From positions 62,001-126,000 of the forward strand of contig JALWRC010000086.1 of assembly GCA_027080725.1 (NCBI GenBank): a DNA stretch of 64,000 bases, given 5' to 3'. The position numbers and the translations under genes are program-made. Position 1 is the stretch's first letter. Every line of letters begins with the position of its first letter. Shown piece by piece: positions 19,008 to 27,823 of this stretch. A model generated the notes under the pieces. That model saw only the letters and a list, made by a program, of their open reading frames with translations. It did not search any database and had not been told where the DNA came from. Origin of the DNA: Saprospiraceae bacterium. Its GTDB lineage: Bacteria > Bacteroidota > Bacteroidia > Chitinophagales > Saprospiraceae.

Positions 19008-19916
19008 TTATTTGGGGATAGTGCTATCCCCTTCTCCCTCTTCCCTTTCCTTGGCATATTCAAACCCTTGGGCCCACCATTGTCGCATCTGGCGGGGGAT
19101 AAACAGCAGGGGATTGCTGGTCAAGGCTACAGGAGTATGGTAGTAGGTAATATTAATCGGATGCTGAATCGATTCCAATAGGGCGATATATTTCTCACTC
19201 TGAATATGCTGTTCTATCATGAAATCTCCCACGCGCAAAAAGAGATCAAAGGCATTGTCAATCGGTGCTTTATCCTTCATGGGATGCTTGGGATTGAGCA
19301 CGATAACATCGATTTCCGTAGCGCCAGCATCTATCGCCACTTCTATCGGAATATAGCTCCCGAATCCTCCATCCCCATACTCGCATTTATTGATCTTAGA
19401 AAGTGTCATAAAAGGCACAAAATTGGCCGATCGCCACATCCAATCCGCAAATTCCTCTGGAGTAGAGTCCCGAAGAAACTTGTTCTCCAATACATTGAAA
19501 GTAAAATTTGACACCGTGACCACCACCCTTTTGTCGCGCTGCTTTATCAGACGATACATCTCTTCATTGATATGCTTTCTCAGTAGTTTTCTCAAGTGAT
19601 AGGACTCTCCAAATGTCTTCCTGCCTTTGGCAAACTGTTTGAGAATGCCCATGTGATTGATTCTCGTATCGTACTCCCCATTCTTGCAGATAACCTTAAA
19701 GGGGTGCACACTAAAAATATCACTTTGGGTGGTATTGTGAAATATTTCTTTAATGGTATCCAGCTTGCCGGCTGCGAGGAATGGAATCAACAATGCCCCG
19801 GCAGAAGTGCCGGCAAAAAAATCGTAAGTGTGCCCGGCATGAAGTATCAAATACTCCGCCACTCCGCCGGCAAACGCAGCCTTCGAACCTCCTCCTGAAA
19901 TTACCAATGCACGCAT
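19008..19916 (-). CDS. Patatin-like phospholipase family protein
   Basis: This 302-residue protein is a soluble patatin of the bacterial RssA/YjjU-like kind. It opens with the oxyanion loop ALVISGGGSKAAFAGG (residues 3-18), has the nucleophile elbow GTSAG with Ser38, and the catalytic Asp in EYGDGGFGSYIP. Such proteins hydrolyse phospholipid or acyl ester bonds; no signal peptide is visible. The ATG at 19916 is chosen because the glycine-rich loop then sits at its usual distance from the N-terminus, although the frame is open 25 codons further upstream. It converges on rsmA with a 12-base gap. Confidence 0.88.
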   Translation of the reverse strand: MRALVISGGGSKAAFAGGVAEYLILHAGHTYDFFAGTSAGALLIPFLAAGKLDTIKEIFHNTTQSDIFSVHPFKVICKNGEYDTRINHMGILKQFAKGRKTFGESYHLRKLLRKHINEEMYRLIKQRDKRVVVTVSNFTFNVLENKFLRDSTPEEFADWMWRSANFVPFMTLSKINKCEYGDGGFGSYIPIEVAIDAGATEIDVIVLNPKHPMKDKAPIDNAFDLFLRVGDFMIEQHIQSEKYIALLESIQHPINITYYHTPVALTSNPLLFIPRQMRQWWAQGFEYAKEREEGEGDSTIPK

Positions 19917-20051
19917 AAATATGGTCTTTACGTTCTCCTGTGTCCACGAATTAACTCGTGAGGTGTTTAAACAGCTCGATTGATTGTACAAGTATGAAGC
20001 ACTCCATCGTAATATCTAACGTGTATTTCCCCGTATTGGTGCGTTTATTGG

Positions 20052-20091
20052 GTATGAAATGGTTGAATTTTGTATGAAATAGTTGAATCTG
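20052..20091 (+). repeat. Two tandem 20-base direct repeats upstream of pdxH
   Basis: GTATGAAATGGTTGAATTTT at 20052-20071 is followed directly by GTATGAAATAGTTGAATCTG. The two copies match at 17 of 20 bases, with a period of about two DNA helical turns. The first copy contains the exact 11-base word TATGAAATGGT discussed in the findings. It could be an operator for a dimeric regulator of pdxH, or a local duplication of the word. Confidence 0.6.
20053..20063 (+). repeat. TATGAAATGGT word, copy 3
   Basis: Exact word upstream of pdxH; a one-mismatch copy follows 20 bases later. Confidence 0.8.
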
Positions 20092-20167
20092 TCGCGCTAA
20101 ATGCAATGTTTGTCCGGAATAGTTTCGATAATCATCCCGGCTTCCTCCTTTGATGCCGGAAATGGTG

Positions 20168-20175
20168 TAATTTTG
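20168..20175 (+). promoter_or_regulatory. Putative -7 box of pdxH
   Basis: TAATTTTG matches the Bacteroidota -7 consensus TAnnTTTG exactly, 25 bases before the pdxH start codon. A TTTG at 20149-20152 could serve as the -33 box, though the 15-base spacer is shorter than usual. Confidence 0.4.
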
Positions 20176-20200
20176 ACCGGAAAAAACAAATAAGTAAACC

Positions 20201-20836
20201 ATGGACTTATCATCATTGAGGACAGAGTACAAGAAAGCCGTTTTGGATCCGGAAGAGGCGTATAAAGATCCATTCAAACAATTTGAAAAATGGTTTGATG
20301 AAGCCTCCAGAAGCCAGATTCCCGAGCCCAATGCCATGTGCCTATCAACTGTTTCCTTGGAACACAAACCGAGTTCGAGGATGGTCCTTCTCAAATACTA
20401 CGACGAGAAGGGGTTTGTATTTTTTACCAATTATCGTAGCCGGAAAGCCTTGGAGATTCAAAACAATCCCTCAGTGGCCTTGCTGTTCTTTTGGCAACCT
20501 CTCGAAAGGCAAATCCGTATCGAAGGGCGGGCAGAAAAAATTTCTACTGCAGCCTCCTTCAAATATTTTGCTTCTCGACCGAGAGGTAGCCAAATCGGCG
20601 CTTGGGTGTCTCCACAGAGTAGCACCCTATCGAGTAAAAAAATACTTCTGGCAAAATTTGAAGAAATGAAACGCAGGTTTGCCAATGGTAAGATTCCACT
20701 CCCGGATCATTGGGGAGGATATCGTATAGTACCGGATACTTTCGAATTCTGGCAGGGGAGAGAAAACCGGCTACACGACCGCCTCCTGTATAAACGTACA
20801 CTAAACAAATGGCAACAAGAATTACTCGCCCCTTAA
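20201..20836 (+). CDS. pdxH: Pyridoxamine 5'-phosphate oxidase
   Basis: PdxH is an FMN enzyme that oxidises pyridoxamine or pyridoxine 5'-phosphate to pyridoxal 5'-phosphate. The 211-residue protein has the substrate/FMN segments SSRMVLLKYYDEKGFVFFTNYRSRKA, FFWQPLERQIRIEG, and the C-terminal family signature EFWQGRENRLHDRLLY. Length is standard and all key blocks are intact. The next gene starts 28 bases inside its 3' end, implying a shared transcript. With PdxA it shows the deoxyxylulose-phosphate-dependent B6 pathway plus salvage. Confidence 0.97.
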   Translation: MDLSSLRTEYKKAVLDPEEAYKDPFKQFEKWFDEASRSQIPEPNAMCLSTVSLEHKPSSRMVLLKYYDEKGFVFFTNYRSRKALEIQNNPSVALLFFWQPLERQIRIEGRAEKISTAASFKYFASRPRGSQIGAWVSPQSSTLSSKKILLAKFEEMKRRFANGKIPLPDHWGGYRIVPDTFEFWQGRENRLHDRLLYKRTLNKWQQELLAP

Positions 20837-21900
20837 ACCACGCAGCTATTAAAACAAAGCAACTATTATCCCGGTTTTTCTCAGGCGAAACCCTCAATCT
20901 AAAAGTCGCCGTTTTTCTCATCTTACTTGAAGTGACATTGGGAATATTGGGATATGTATTTTTCGAGCGTTACACCTGGGTGGAAGCGTTCTATATGACC
21001 ATTATAACGATTTCTACGGTAGGATATGGAGAGATACATCCCCTCTCCTCCCAAGGGCAATTCTTCACAAGTGTATTGATTCTAGTAAACTTGGTAATAT
21101 TTGCCTATACCGCTTCTGCTTTTACCTATTACATCGTTCAGGGAGCCTTTTTCATCAAACTCAAACGAAGAGATATGGATAAAAAAATCAAAGTACTTCG
21201 CAATCACGTCATTCTTGCCGGTTTTGGCCGGTTTGGCGATGAAGTTGCAGAACAATTGCGGCTAATGGAGGTTCCTTTTGTCATCATCGAGAAGGATGAG
21301 CACATCATCCGGGCTATGGATATATCCAAAAATTTACTCTACATCCATGGTGATGCAACGGAGGACGAAGTGTTGATAGAAGCCGGAATCAAACACGCCA
21401 GTGCTATTATTACTGCCGTTCACGATGACACCTCCAATATGTACACGGTACTAAGTGCCCGTCAACTCCAACCACAGATCAATATCATTAGTCGAGCTCA
21501 AACGGCTAAGGCCGCTAGAAAGCTCAAACTTGCCGGTGCTTCTCATGTCGTACTTCCCAAGCAAATTGGAGGATTTTATATGGCGGCCCTCGTCACCAAA
21601 CCGGATGCAGTGGAGTTCTTTTCATACCTCACCAATAAATCTAATGCTGATATTTCATTTGAAGAGTATCATTATGACGAACTCCCGGATTCTTTTAAGA
21701 ATAAAACCTTGCAATCCATCCGGTTTAGAAAGCGCACCGGGGTCAATGTCATAGCTTATCGAAATCCGGAAGGGCGATTTGTTGTCAACCCACCTCCGGA
21801 CTTGATTATTGCTCCCAATACATCCATCATTGTCATTGGTTCAAGGGATCAGATCGACAAAATGCTTCAGTTTTGCCCAAAAATAAAAAAGAATCAGTGA
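20809..21900 (+). CDS. Two-TM potassium channel with RCK (TrkA-N/TrkA-C) domains
   Basis: This 363-residue protein has two transmembrane helices flanking a pore loop with the K+ selectivity filter TVGYG at residues 70-74. A cytosolic TrkA-N domain follows, with the Rossmann motif LAGFGRFGDEVAEQL and the acidic ribose-binding Glu in VIIEKDEH. A TrkA-C domain (FKNKTLQSIRFRKRTGVNVIAYRNPEG) ends it. The order matches MthK/Kch-type ligand-gated K+ channels, in which NAD(H), nucleotides or Ca2+ gate the pore through an octameric ring. It overlaps pdxH by 28 bases, which is a long overlap, but no later ATG keeps both transmembrane helices. Confidence 0.92.
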   Translation: MATRITRPLNHAAIKTKQLLSRFFSGETLNLKVAVFLILLEVTLGILGYVFFERYTWVEAFYMTIITISTVGYGEIHPLSSQGQFFTSVLILVNLVIFAYTASAFTYYIVQGAFFIKLKRRDMDKKIKVLRNHVILAGFGRFGDEVAEQLRLMEVPFVIIEKDEHIIRAMDISKNLLYIHGDATEDEVLIEAGIKHASAIITAVHDDTSNMYTVLSARQLQPQINIISRAQTAKAARKLKLAGASHVVLPKQIGGFYMAALVTKPDAVEFFSYLTNKSNADISFEEYHYDELPDSFKNKTLQSIRFRKRTGVNVIAYRNPEGRFVVNPPPDLIIAPNTSIIVIGSRDQIDKMLQFCPKIKKNQ

Positions 21901-21953
21901 AACATGCGAATGGATAAGTAGAATAAAACTACCTTGCAGCCTTATTATGTAAT

Positions 21954-21984
21954 CCGGTGCTTTTACCGGGATTTTTAATTTTTT
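21954..21984 (+). terminator. Possible intrinsic terminator after the K+ channel gene
   Basis: CCGGT (21954-21958) and ACCGG (21965-21969) form a five-pair stem with a GCTTTT loop, followed by a T-rich tract. The stem is short. The hairpin also lies in the leader of the RNA-binding protein gene, so it might instead act in that mRNA. Confidence 0.4.
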
Positions 21985-21996
21985 AATATTTTAATT

Positions 21997-22242
21997 ATGA
22001 ATATTTTTGTAGCAAAACTGGGTCGCAATACGACTTCAGATGACTTGAACGCATTGTTCAGCCAGTATGGTGAGGTAACATCCACTAAAGTAATTATGGA
22101 CCATGAAACGGGATACTCCAAGAGATACGGTTTCGTAGAAATGGCCAATGACGACGAAGCCTATAAGGCCATCGAAGACTTGAACGATTCTGAGTTTGAC
22201 GGAAGTAATATCGTTGTAAAGAAATCTACACCGAGAGGATAA
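21997..22242 (+). CDS. Small RRM-type RNA-binding protein
   Basis: This 81-residue protein is a single RNA recognition motif. RNP2 is MNIFVAKL at the very N-terminus and RNP1 is KRYGFVEM near residue 47, with the aromatic residues used for base stacking. Stand-alone RRM proteins of this kind are abundant in Bacteroidota and cyanobacteria, where they bind single-stranded RNA and can act as global post-transcriptional regulators. It is the only gene between a T-rich leader and a strong intrinsic terminator, so it is monocistronic and probably highly expressed. Confidence 0.95.
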   Translation: MNIFVAKLGRNTTSDDLNALFSQYGEVTSTKVIMDHETGYSKRYGFVEMANDDEAYKAIEDLNDSEFDGSNIVVKKSTPRG

Positions 22243-22264
22243 TCCTCCGGTTAAAATTGTACCG

Positions 22265-22291
22265 AAAGCACCCCATGGGGTGCTTTTTTTT
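22265..22291 (+). terminator. Intrinsic terminator of the RRM gene
   Basis: AAAGCACCCC (22265-22274) pairs perfectly with GGGGTGCTTT (22277-22286), and the run of T continues to 22291. This is a textbook Rho-independent terminator 23 bases after the stop codon. Confidence 0.92.
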
Positions 22292-22441
22292 GCTCTTTAT
22301 AGTAATTTCATTAAGAAATATGGATGCGTCCCTCTATCGCCTCACTCAAGAAAAATGGACTCCCACGTAAAAATGCTCTTTGAAAACTTCATGATGAAGA
22401 CATCAAATCTATCAAAACTTTCTTCTCACGAATAAGCACAT

Positions 22442-23236
22442 TTACCATTTTGTCCTCGATGAATTGAGCCAGGAATTGGCCATCTTGATGTACTGTCCCC
22501 TTGTAAATCCACAAGCACATCCGTAATAAGACATAATGTTACCTACGTCCGGACGGTAATAATCCCCGTTGGCATCCCGCTCCTGATATATAAAACGGCA
22601 CTTATCATCCACCCATTGGATTGGAGGGTCAGAGCCATAATAAGGATCTGCCGGCGTATCACAAATCTCATCTCCTGTCGTCTTACAATTCGAGCCATCT
22701 ACCAGCTCTAATCCTTTAGATTTGTCAAACGTATGTTTCAATCCAAAATAGTGCCCCAACTCATGTGTTATTGTTCCCGCAGAAGGCCCGACGATACAGA
22801 TTCCACCGTCATCTACGGCAATACCGCCGGCAGAAAAACCCCCGATGGGGTCCTTCCTAAAGGATCCGGTAAAATACATATTGATCCGGCGGTTGTGATG
22901 ATACTTTACAGTCAATTCATCCCATAGGGAATCGGCTACCTTATACATGTGGAAGTACTGGTAATTGGGCACTGTATCAAATTCACAAACTTCAAACCGG
23001 ACGCAAATGGGCGCAAAATAAGTATTGACCGTTTCAAATGCACGCACAATCGCACGCTTTCTCTTCTCTACATCCACTTTGTGTAAACTGTCAATCACAA
23101 TATATGCATAGATACTAAAAGTTTTGTTGAGACAGGGCAAAGGGGCCTCTTTGGTGTGCAATTGCTGTGAAAATCCCATAAAAGGAAGGACCAAAAGGAG
23201 AAGGAGGGGGCCTAAAATGTTAAAGTTTGTTTTCAA
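22442..23236 (-). CDS. Secreted M43-like zinc metalloprotease
   Basis: This 264-residue protein has a signal peptide (ILGPLLLLLVLPFMGFSQ). The metzincin zinc motif HELGHYFGLKH is followed by the characteristic M43 insert (GDEICDTPADP) and a Met-turn in NIMSYYG, with several cysteines that probably pair in the exported protein. M43 (cytophagalysin/pappalysin) proteases are typical secreted enzymes of Bacteroidota. No T9SS C-terminal domain is visible, so it may remain periplasmic or be exported differently. It is divergent from the giant PKD protein gene across only 70 bases, suggesting shared control. Confidence 0.9.
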   Translation of the reverse strand: MKTNFNILGPLLLLLVLPFMGFSQQLHTKEAPLPCLNKTFSIYAYIVIDSLHKVDVEKRKRAIVRAFETVNTYFAPICVRFEVCEFDTVPNYQYFHMYKVADSLWDELTVKYHHNRRINMYFTGSFRKDPIGGFSAGGIAVDDGGICIVGPSAGTITHELGHYFGLKHTFDKSKGLELVDGSNCKTTGDEICDTPADPYYGSDPPIQWVDDKCRFIYQERDANGDYYRPDVGNIMSYYGCACGFTRGQYIKMANSWLNSSRTKW

Positions 23237-23244
23237 TGTGTCAA

Positions 23245-23280
23245 TTTTTTGGTTAAATCTAAGAATCTTTTATATCTTGC
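23245..23280 (+). promoter_or_regulatory. Putative promoter of the PKD-repeat protein gene
   Basis: TTTTTTGG (23245-23252) and TATCTTGC (23273-23280) are 20 bases apart. The second differs from TAnnTTTG in its last two bases, but the same TTTTGG/TATCTTGC pair recurs before the TM2 operon with a 19-base spacer. Only 26 bases remain to the start codon. Confidence 0.4.
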
Positions 23281-23306
23281 CCAAAAATAACAAACACATT
23301 GATATA

Positions 23307-26300
23307 ATGAGGATAAATTTATTAACTTTAACACTTTTCCTTCTGACCTTTCCTTTTTTTATTTATGCACAATCTGCAAATCACCCTATAGGCTGTGCGC
23401 CTTTGAGCGTTGATTTTACTGCAGGAACGAATCTATCTCAATACTATTGGGATTTTAAGAATGGCGTTATTTCTAAGCAAAAAGACCCTTCTACCACTTT
23501 TACAAATTCCGGATCCTATAATGTAGAACTCAAAGAAGGGGAAAATGGACGTTCTGTTGGACATGTTTTAATTACCGTATACCCCAAGCCTATTATTTCA
23601 TTGACGGCAGATCCGACGTCCGGATGTGCTCCCCTCAATGTCTCTCTCAATTCTTCCGTCATCATCGACTCCAAAGTCAAGATCAACAACTACCATTGGA
23701 CCTTTGGAGATGGTAGCGCCAGAGATAATGGCCCGATGACCCAACATCTCTACACTAAAACCGGCAAATTCAGTCCGGCGCTTGAGATACAGACCAACAC
23801 ATACAACTGCAACCTCACAAAGATATTGGAGCCTCCGGTCGAGGTGTACGAAGCCCCTGTCGCAGGTATCAAAACCTCTCCCGGCCTTCCTCTGGCATGC
23901 GAACCACCCCTGAAAGTGACATTTACCAACACTTCTACCGGAGACGGTTTGACGTATCAATGGGACTTTGCAAATGGAAATAGTTCTACTGATAAAGACC
24001 CGGGAGAAGTCGTCTTTGACAAATACGGCGTGTATCGTGTCAAACTCAAAGTTACCAATACCAAGGGATGCGTCGATAGTGTCATTAAAATCATAACCGT
24101 CGGTAAACCACATATCCAACTCAGCTATCCGGATACCGTTTGTCTGAATATGCCCTTCTTTATAAGCAACCGATCTTCTATCGGATTCTACGAATGGGAT
24201 TTTTCGCCTGATGGAATGCCACAATCTTCTACAAAACGAACTCCTCTCCTTTTGTATGATACTCCCGGTTGGAAGACTTTTAAGTTTAAGGTTACATCAA
24301 GGGACAGAAAGTGTAGCTCAGACAGCACTTTCCGGATATATGTAGAAGATCCCTCTGCTGAGTTCACTACCCTTCCCCTCAAAAGATGCGATGACTCGAT
24401 AACACTATTTCATTATCCTGTCAACAAACACGGTGCAAAATATACTTGGTTTCATCATTATGACAGTACCTTTACCGACCAACGCGAAGATACCTTCACC
24501 TATGTAGAAAACCCACGAACACGGTATTATACCAAGAATGGACCGATCTACTTCCCGACAACCTTAGTCATCGAGACCAATGCCGGTTGCCTTGATACCG
24601 TGACCATCATTGATTCTATTTTTATATTAAATGCGCGGTTTATGCCCGATATTACGAGGGGCTGTGCACCTTTGGAGGTCACTTTCTCGGATTCCTCCTG
24701 GTCTGACTCCGATATCATCCGTTGGAGTTGGGATTATGGGGACGGCACCAAGGAGACCGTATCTGATGGTGCGCCGCGAAAACACACTTTCCAAAAACCG
24801 GGAATCTATCCGGTTACCTTAATTGTGGAAAATCAAATGGGCTGTATAGATACCTCATACATAGTTTATATAGAAGTAGGAGAAAAGCTCGACCTGGACT
24901 TTACCGTAGACAAAAGATCTGTTTGTAAGGGAGAAGAAGTGCATTTTTCTCCGACAAAACGCTATCCTGACTTAGATATTGATGGTTGGCATTTTCATAC
25001 CGACAGAGGAAGGGCGCACCAATGCCCCGATGATCCGGAGGCCTACCATATGTTTATCACCGAACCCGGAAAAATGAATGTAACACTCGAAGTGGACTAC
25101 CACGGATGCTATTCTACTATAACAAAACGCGAGTGGATTGAGGTCAAAGGCCCTTTTGCACGTATTGATTATCTGGTAAGGTGCGACTCTCCTTATCATG
25201 TTGTCTTTAACGATTCGAGCTACGGTACGACGGGTCAAACCTGGTATATAGAGGATAGTATCATCCGGGATAAAAAACACTTTGTGTACAAATTTGACTC
25301 CACAGGGGACTATACCGTAGTACTAAAAGCAGAAAACGACACCACAAGATGTCCGCCGGATTATGATACGGTCACTGTTTATATCCGGGATATCAAGGCG
25401 GCTACCCATCTTGCTCCGACGGCATGTGCAGAGGAGAAATACGTCCTTGACGGCATGGAAAGCAGGGATGTTGACAATAGATGCCACAAAGGCTATACCT
25501 GGTTGTTTGACAAATATCGTCCGCTTACGACGGACGAAGCCTATACCGATGATATTGGGTTTCCTGATACCGGACTATTAAAGATACGATTAGAAGTAGA
25601 AGACATCAATGGCTGCCGGGATACGTCAGATTATGATACCCTAAGGGTTTTTGGTATTCGACTGCAGATTGAGCCCTTACAAGATCGAATCTGCGAAGGC
25701 GGAGAAATGCGTTTTAAGGCTAAAGCGGAAGGGGATACGACGCTCACAGATTTCGAATGGAGTTTTGGTGATGGTACTAAGGGACATGGACAGGTAGTCA
25801 CACATACCTACCACAGTATTAGGGATAGCTTCCTGGTAAAAGTAAAAGTAACAGACGCCTTAGGCTGTACTCATTCAGACAGCTCCTTCTTTTATACTTA
25901 TACCCCTCAGACGGCGATTTTTACGGATCCCACCCCTTCCAATATTTGTGTGGGATCGAGCATCACGTTTGATGCCAAAGACTATACGAAAGGTGGCTCC
26001 CACCTCGCCTATGATTGGATGTTGAGCAACGGGTACCGGGATACTTCCGGACATTTCATCCTCAAATTTGATAAACCCGGGGAAATAAATGTCATTTTGA
26101 AAGGTACTGAGGTGTCTTCCGGATGTATCTCAGGAGATACGGTAACAGTACGCGTCCAGGATTATCCGGTGGCGGACTTCAGAAGTACCCTTGACCCGGA
26201 TACCATCGGGTGTGCCAATAGTATTGTGCGCTTTGACGCGGTAGATCATCCGGGGGGAACCGTGGTATTCCGCTCATGGAACCTCGGCAATGGAATTGTC

Positions 26301-27650
26301 GCTGACCGGACGCCATTTATCGAACAGGCTTTCAAGAAGGGAACTTATGACATACAATTGGTCGTATCTACCTCGTTTGGATGCATGGGTACCATCCTCA
26401 AATCCTACTCTTTTATCGGACCGGAGGGAGATATCAGCGCCGCCCGGGATACACTCTGTCCCGGAGATGTTGTCCAACTCAGCCTCAAAGACACTTCCGA
26501 TGTCGACAAATGGACTTGGGAAGTGAGCGGTAATACCTACAAAAACGTCAATCCCCTCTCCTCTGAAATATTTATTACTGATAGCAGGGATAGTGCTAAT
26601 GTAGTGCTTCGTCTCTTTAAGGATGAATGTGAATCGGTTATAGTCAAACCCATTTATTTCTTTAGAATATTTGCAGATTTTGACACCACACCGAGCTGTC
26701 TGGGGGACCACCGGTTTATTAATAATTCCAAAGGTGGAGAACTTTTCGAATGGGACTTGGGCAATGGACAAACTTCCAATCAACAGCATCCTATCGCAAC
26801 CTATACCGAACCGGGGACCTACAAGGTCAAGCTGGTCATTAGCGACAGTCATCACGGATGCGTGGACTCTACGGAAAAAGAGATTTTTATATTCCCTTCC
26901 CCCAAGCCGTCCGGAGTGGACAAGGTCACTTGTGAATGGGATACCGTCCAGTTGAATATCAAAAACAGAAACACAAAACACAGTTATCAATACACCACGA
27001 GTTCGGGAACCAATATCCCCGAACCATGGGTTACAGGGCCTTTGGGCGGAAGAAATAAGTACGTCTTTTTCCTCGAGGAAACAGATGAAAACAGTTGCAT
27101 CGGTATCGACACGGTCACGGTAGATATCATCCGCCAGCTCATAATTAATGACCTGGATACCTTTGTTTGTTTAGGAGACCCCATTGTTCTTCCGGCAGAA
27201 GACACCTTCGGGTACTACCAATTCGAATGGTCTCCACTGGTCAATGATTGTAAGGACTGTAAATCGCCTAAGCTACTACTCGAAAAAACAGATAGCTTCA
27301 CGTTGCGTTACAGCTCACCGATGGGATGCTTCGACTCGACCGCCCATTTTAAAATTGCCGTAATATCCAATCATCCGGATATTCCCAAGGCCTTTACTCC
27401 TAATGGGGATAATGTCAATGACAATTTTAAGGTCCTCGTGCCTTTCCCACTGGATGCTTCGACCGTAAAGCGGTTTGAGATATTCAATCGATGGGGGGAA
27501 AAGGTCTATGAAAATACCACCCCGACAGAAGGTTGGGATGGTATGTATAAAAATAAACCTGCGCCCAATGGTATCTACTTATACCTTTTGCACGTTTCTT
27601 ATAAAGGTTGTGAATTTACCATCAAGGGGGATGTGACTTTAATTAGGTAA
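23307..27650 (+). CDS. Giant PKD-repeat adhesin-like protein with gliding-motility (CHU_C) C-terminal domain
   Basis: This 1447-residue secreted protein begins with a signal peptide (INLLTLTLFLLTFPFFIYAQ) at the ATG at 23307. About 14-16 PKD/Ig-like repeats of 80-90 residues follow, many opening with GCAPL or CxG and carrying W-x-F/L-G-x-G cores such as YHWTFGDGSA and FEWSFGDGTK. The last 95 residues are the CHU_C domain (IPKAFTPNGDNVNDNF, FEIFNRWGEKVYE, GWDGMYKNKPAPNGIYLY), a T9SS sorting signal. Such proteins are surface adhesins or filaments in gliding and biofilm-forming Bacteroidota. Frequent Cys suggest disulfides. The frame is intact throughout. The longer upstream frame overlaps the divergent protease gene and is not used. 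Confidence 0.93.
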   Translation: MRINLLTLTLFLLTFPFFIYAQSANHPIGCAPLSVDFTAGTNLSQYYWDFKNGVISKQKDPSTTFTNSGSYNVELKEGENGRSVGHVLITVYPKPIISLTADPTSGCAPLNVSLNSSVIIDSKVKINNYHWTFGDGSARDNGPMTQHLYTKTGKFSPALEIQTNTYNCNLTKILEPPVEVYEAPVAGIKTSPGLPLACEPPLKVTFTNTSTGDGLTYQWDFANGNSSTDKDPGEVVFDKYGVYRVKLKVTNTKGCVDSVIKIITVGKPHIQLSYPDTVCLNMPFFISNRSSIGFYEWDFSPDGMPQSSTKRTPLLLYDTPGWKTFKFKVTSRDRKCSSDSTFRIYVEDPSAEFTTLPLKRCDDSITLFHYPVNKHGAKYTWFHHYDSTFTDQREDTFTYVENPRTRYYTKNGPIYFPTTLVIETNAGCLDTVTIIDSIFILNARFMPDITRGCAPLEVTFSDSSWSDSDIIRWSWDYGDGTKETVSDGAPRKHTFQKPGIYPVTLIVENQMGCIDTSYIVYIEVGEKLDLDFTVDKRSVCKGEEVHFSPTKRYPDLDIDGWHFHTDRGRAHQCPDDPEAYHMFITEPGKMNVTLEVDYHGCYSTITKREWIEVKGPFARIDYLVRCDSPYHVVFNDSSYGTTGQTWYIEDSIIRDKKHFVYKFDSTGDYTVVLKAENDTTRCPPDYDTVTVYIRDIKAATHLAPTACAEEKYVLDGMESRDVDNRCHKGYTWLFDKYRPLTTDEAYTDDIGFPDTGLLKIRLEVEDINGCRDTSDYDTLRVFGIRLQIEPLQDRICEGGEMRFKAKAEGDTTLTDFEWSFGDGTKGHGQVVTHTYHSIRDSFLVKVKVTDALGCTHSDSSFFYTYTPQTAIFTDPTPSNICVGSSITFDAKDYTKGGSHLAYDWMLSNGYRDTSGHFILKFDKPGEINVILKGTEVSSGCISGDTVTVRVQDYPVADFRSTLDPDTIGCANSIVRFDAVDHPGGTVVFRSWNLGNGIVADRTPFIEQAFKKGTYDIQLVVSTSFGCMGTILKSYSFIGPEGDISAARDTLCPGDVVQLSLKDTSDVDKWTWEVSGNTYKNVNPLSSEIFITDSRDSANVVLRLFKDECESVIVKPIYFFRIFADFDTTPSCLGDHRFINNSKGGELFEWDLGNGQTSNQQHPIATYTEPGTYKVKLVISDSHHGCVDSTEKEIFIFPSPKPSGVDKVTCEWDTVQLNIKNRNTKHSYQYTTSSGTNIPEPWVTGPLGGRNKYVFFLEETDENSCIGIDTVTVDIIRQLIINDLDTFVCLGDPIVLPAEDTFGYYQFEWSPLVNDCKDCKSPKLLLEKTDSFTLRYSSPMGCFDSTAHFKIAVISNHPDIPKAFTPNGDNVNDNFKVLVPFPLDASTVKRFEIFNRWGEKVYENTTPTEGWDGMYKNKPAPNGIYLYLLHVSYKGCEFTIKGDVTLIR

Positions 27651-27823
27651 AACAAACCCGGACTGACAATAAGCCTCTTTTGGCAACCACTCAGGTATGG
27701 TGCTTTGACATAGTAAAGGAATAGTAACTCCTCTCAAAGCGCTTTACTTGGGTCGTTAATCCTTGCAGGTAGGAGATGTGTCTTTTGGTGCGTGCTACAT
27801 TAACAGAGAAAAAACAATTTGCA

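Noticed and set aside
19951-20394. 147-codon minus-strand frame
   Set aside because: It overlaps the start of pdxH and the intergenic region; composition is that of an antisense shadow.
22265-22291. Riboswitch or small RNA after the RRM gene
   Set aside because: The sequence is explained fully by a simple intrinsic terminator.
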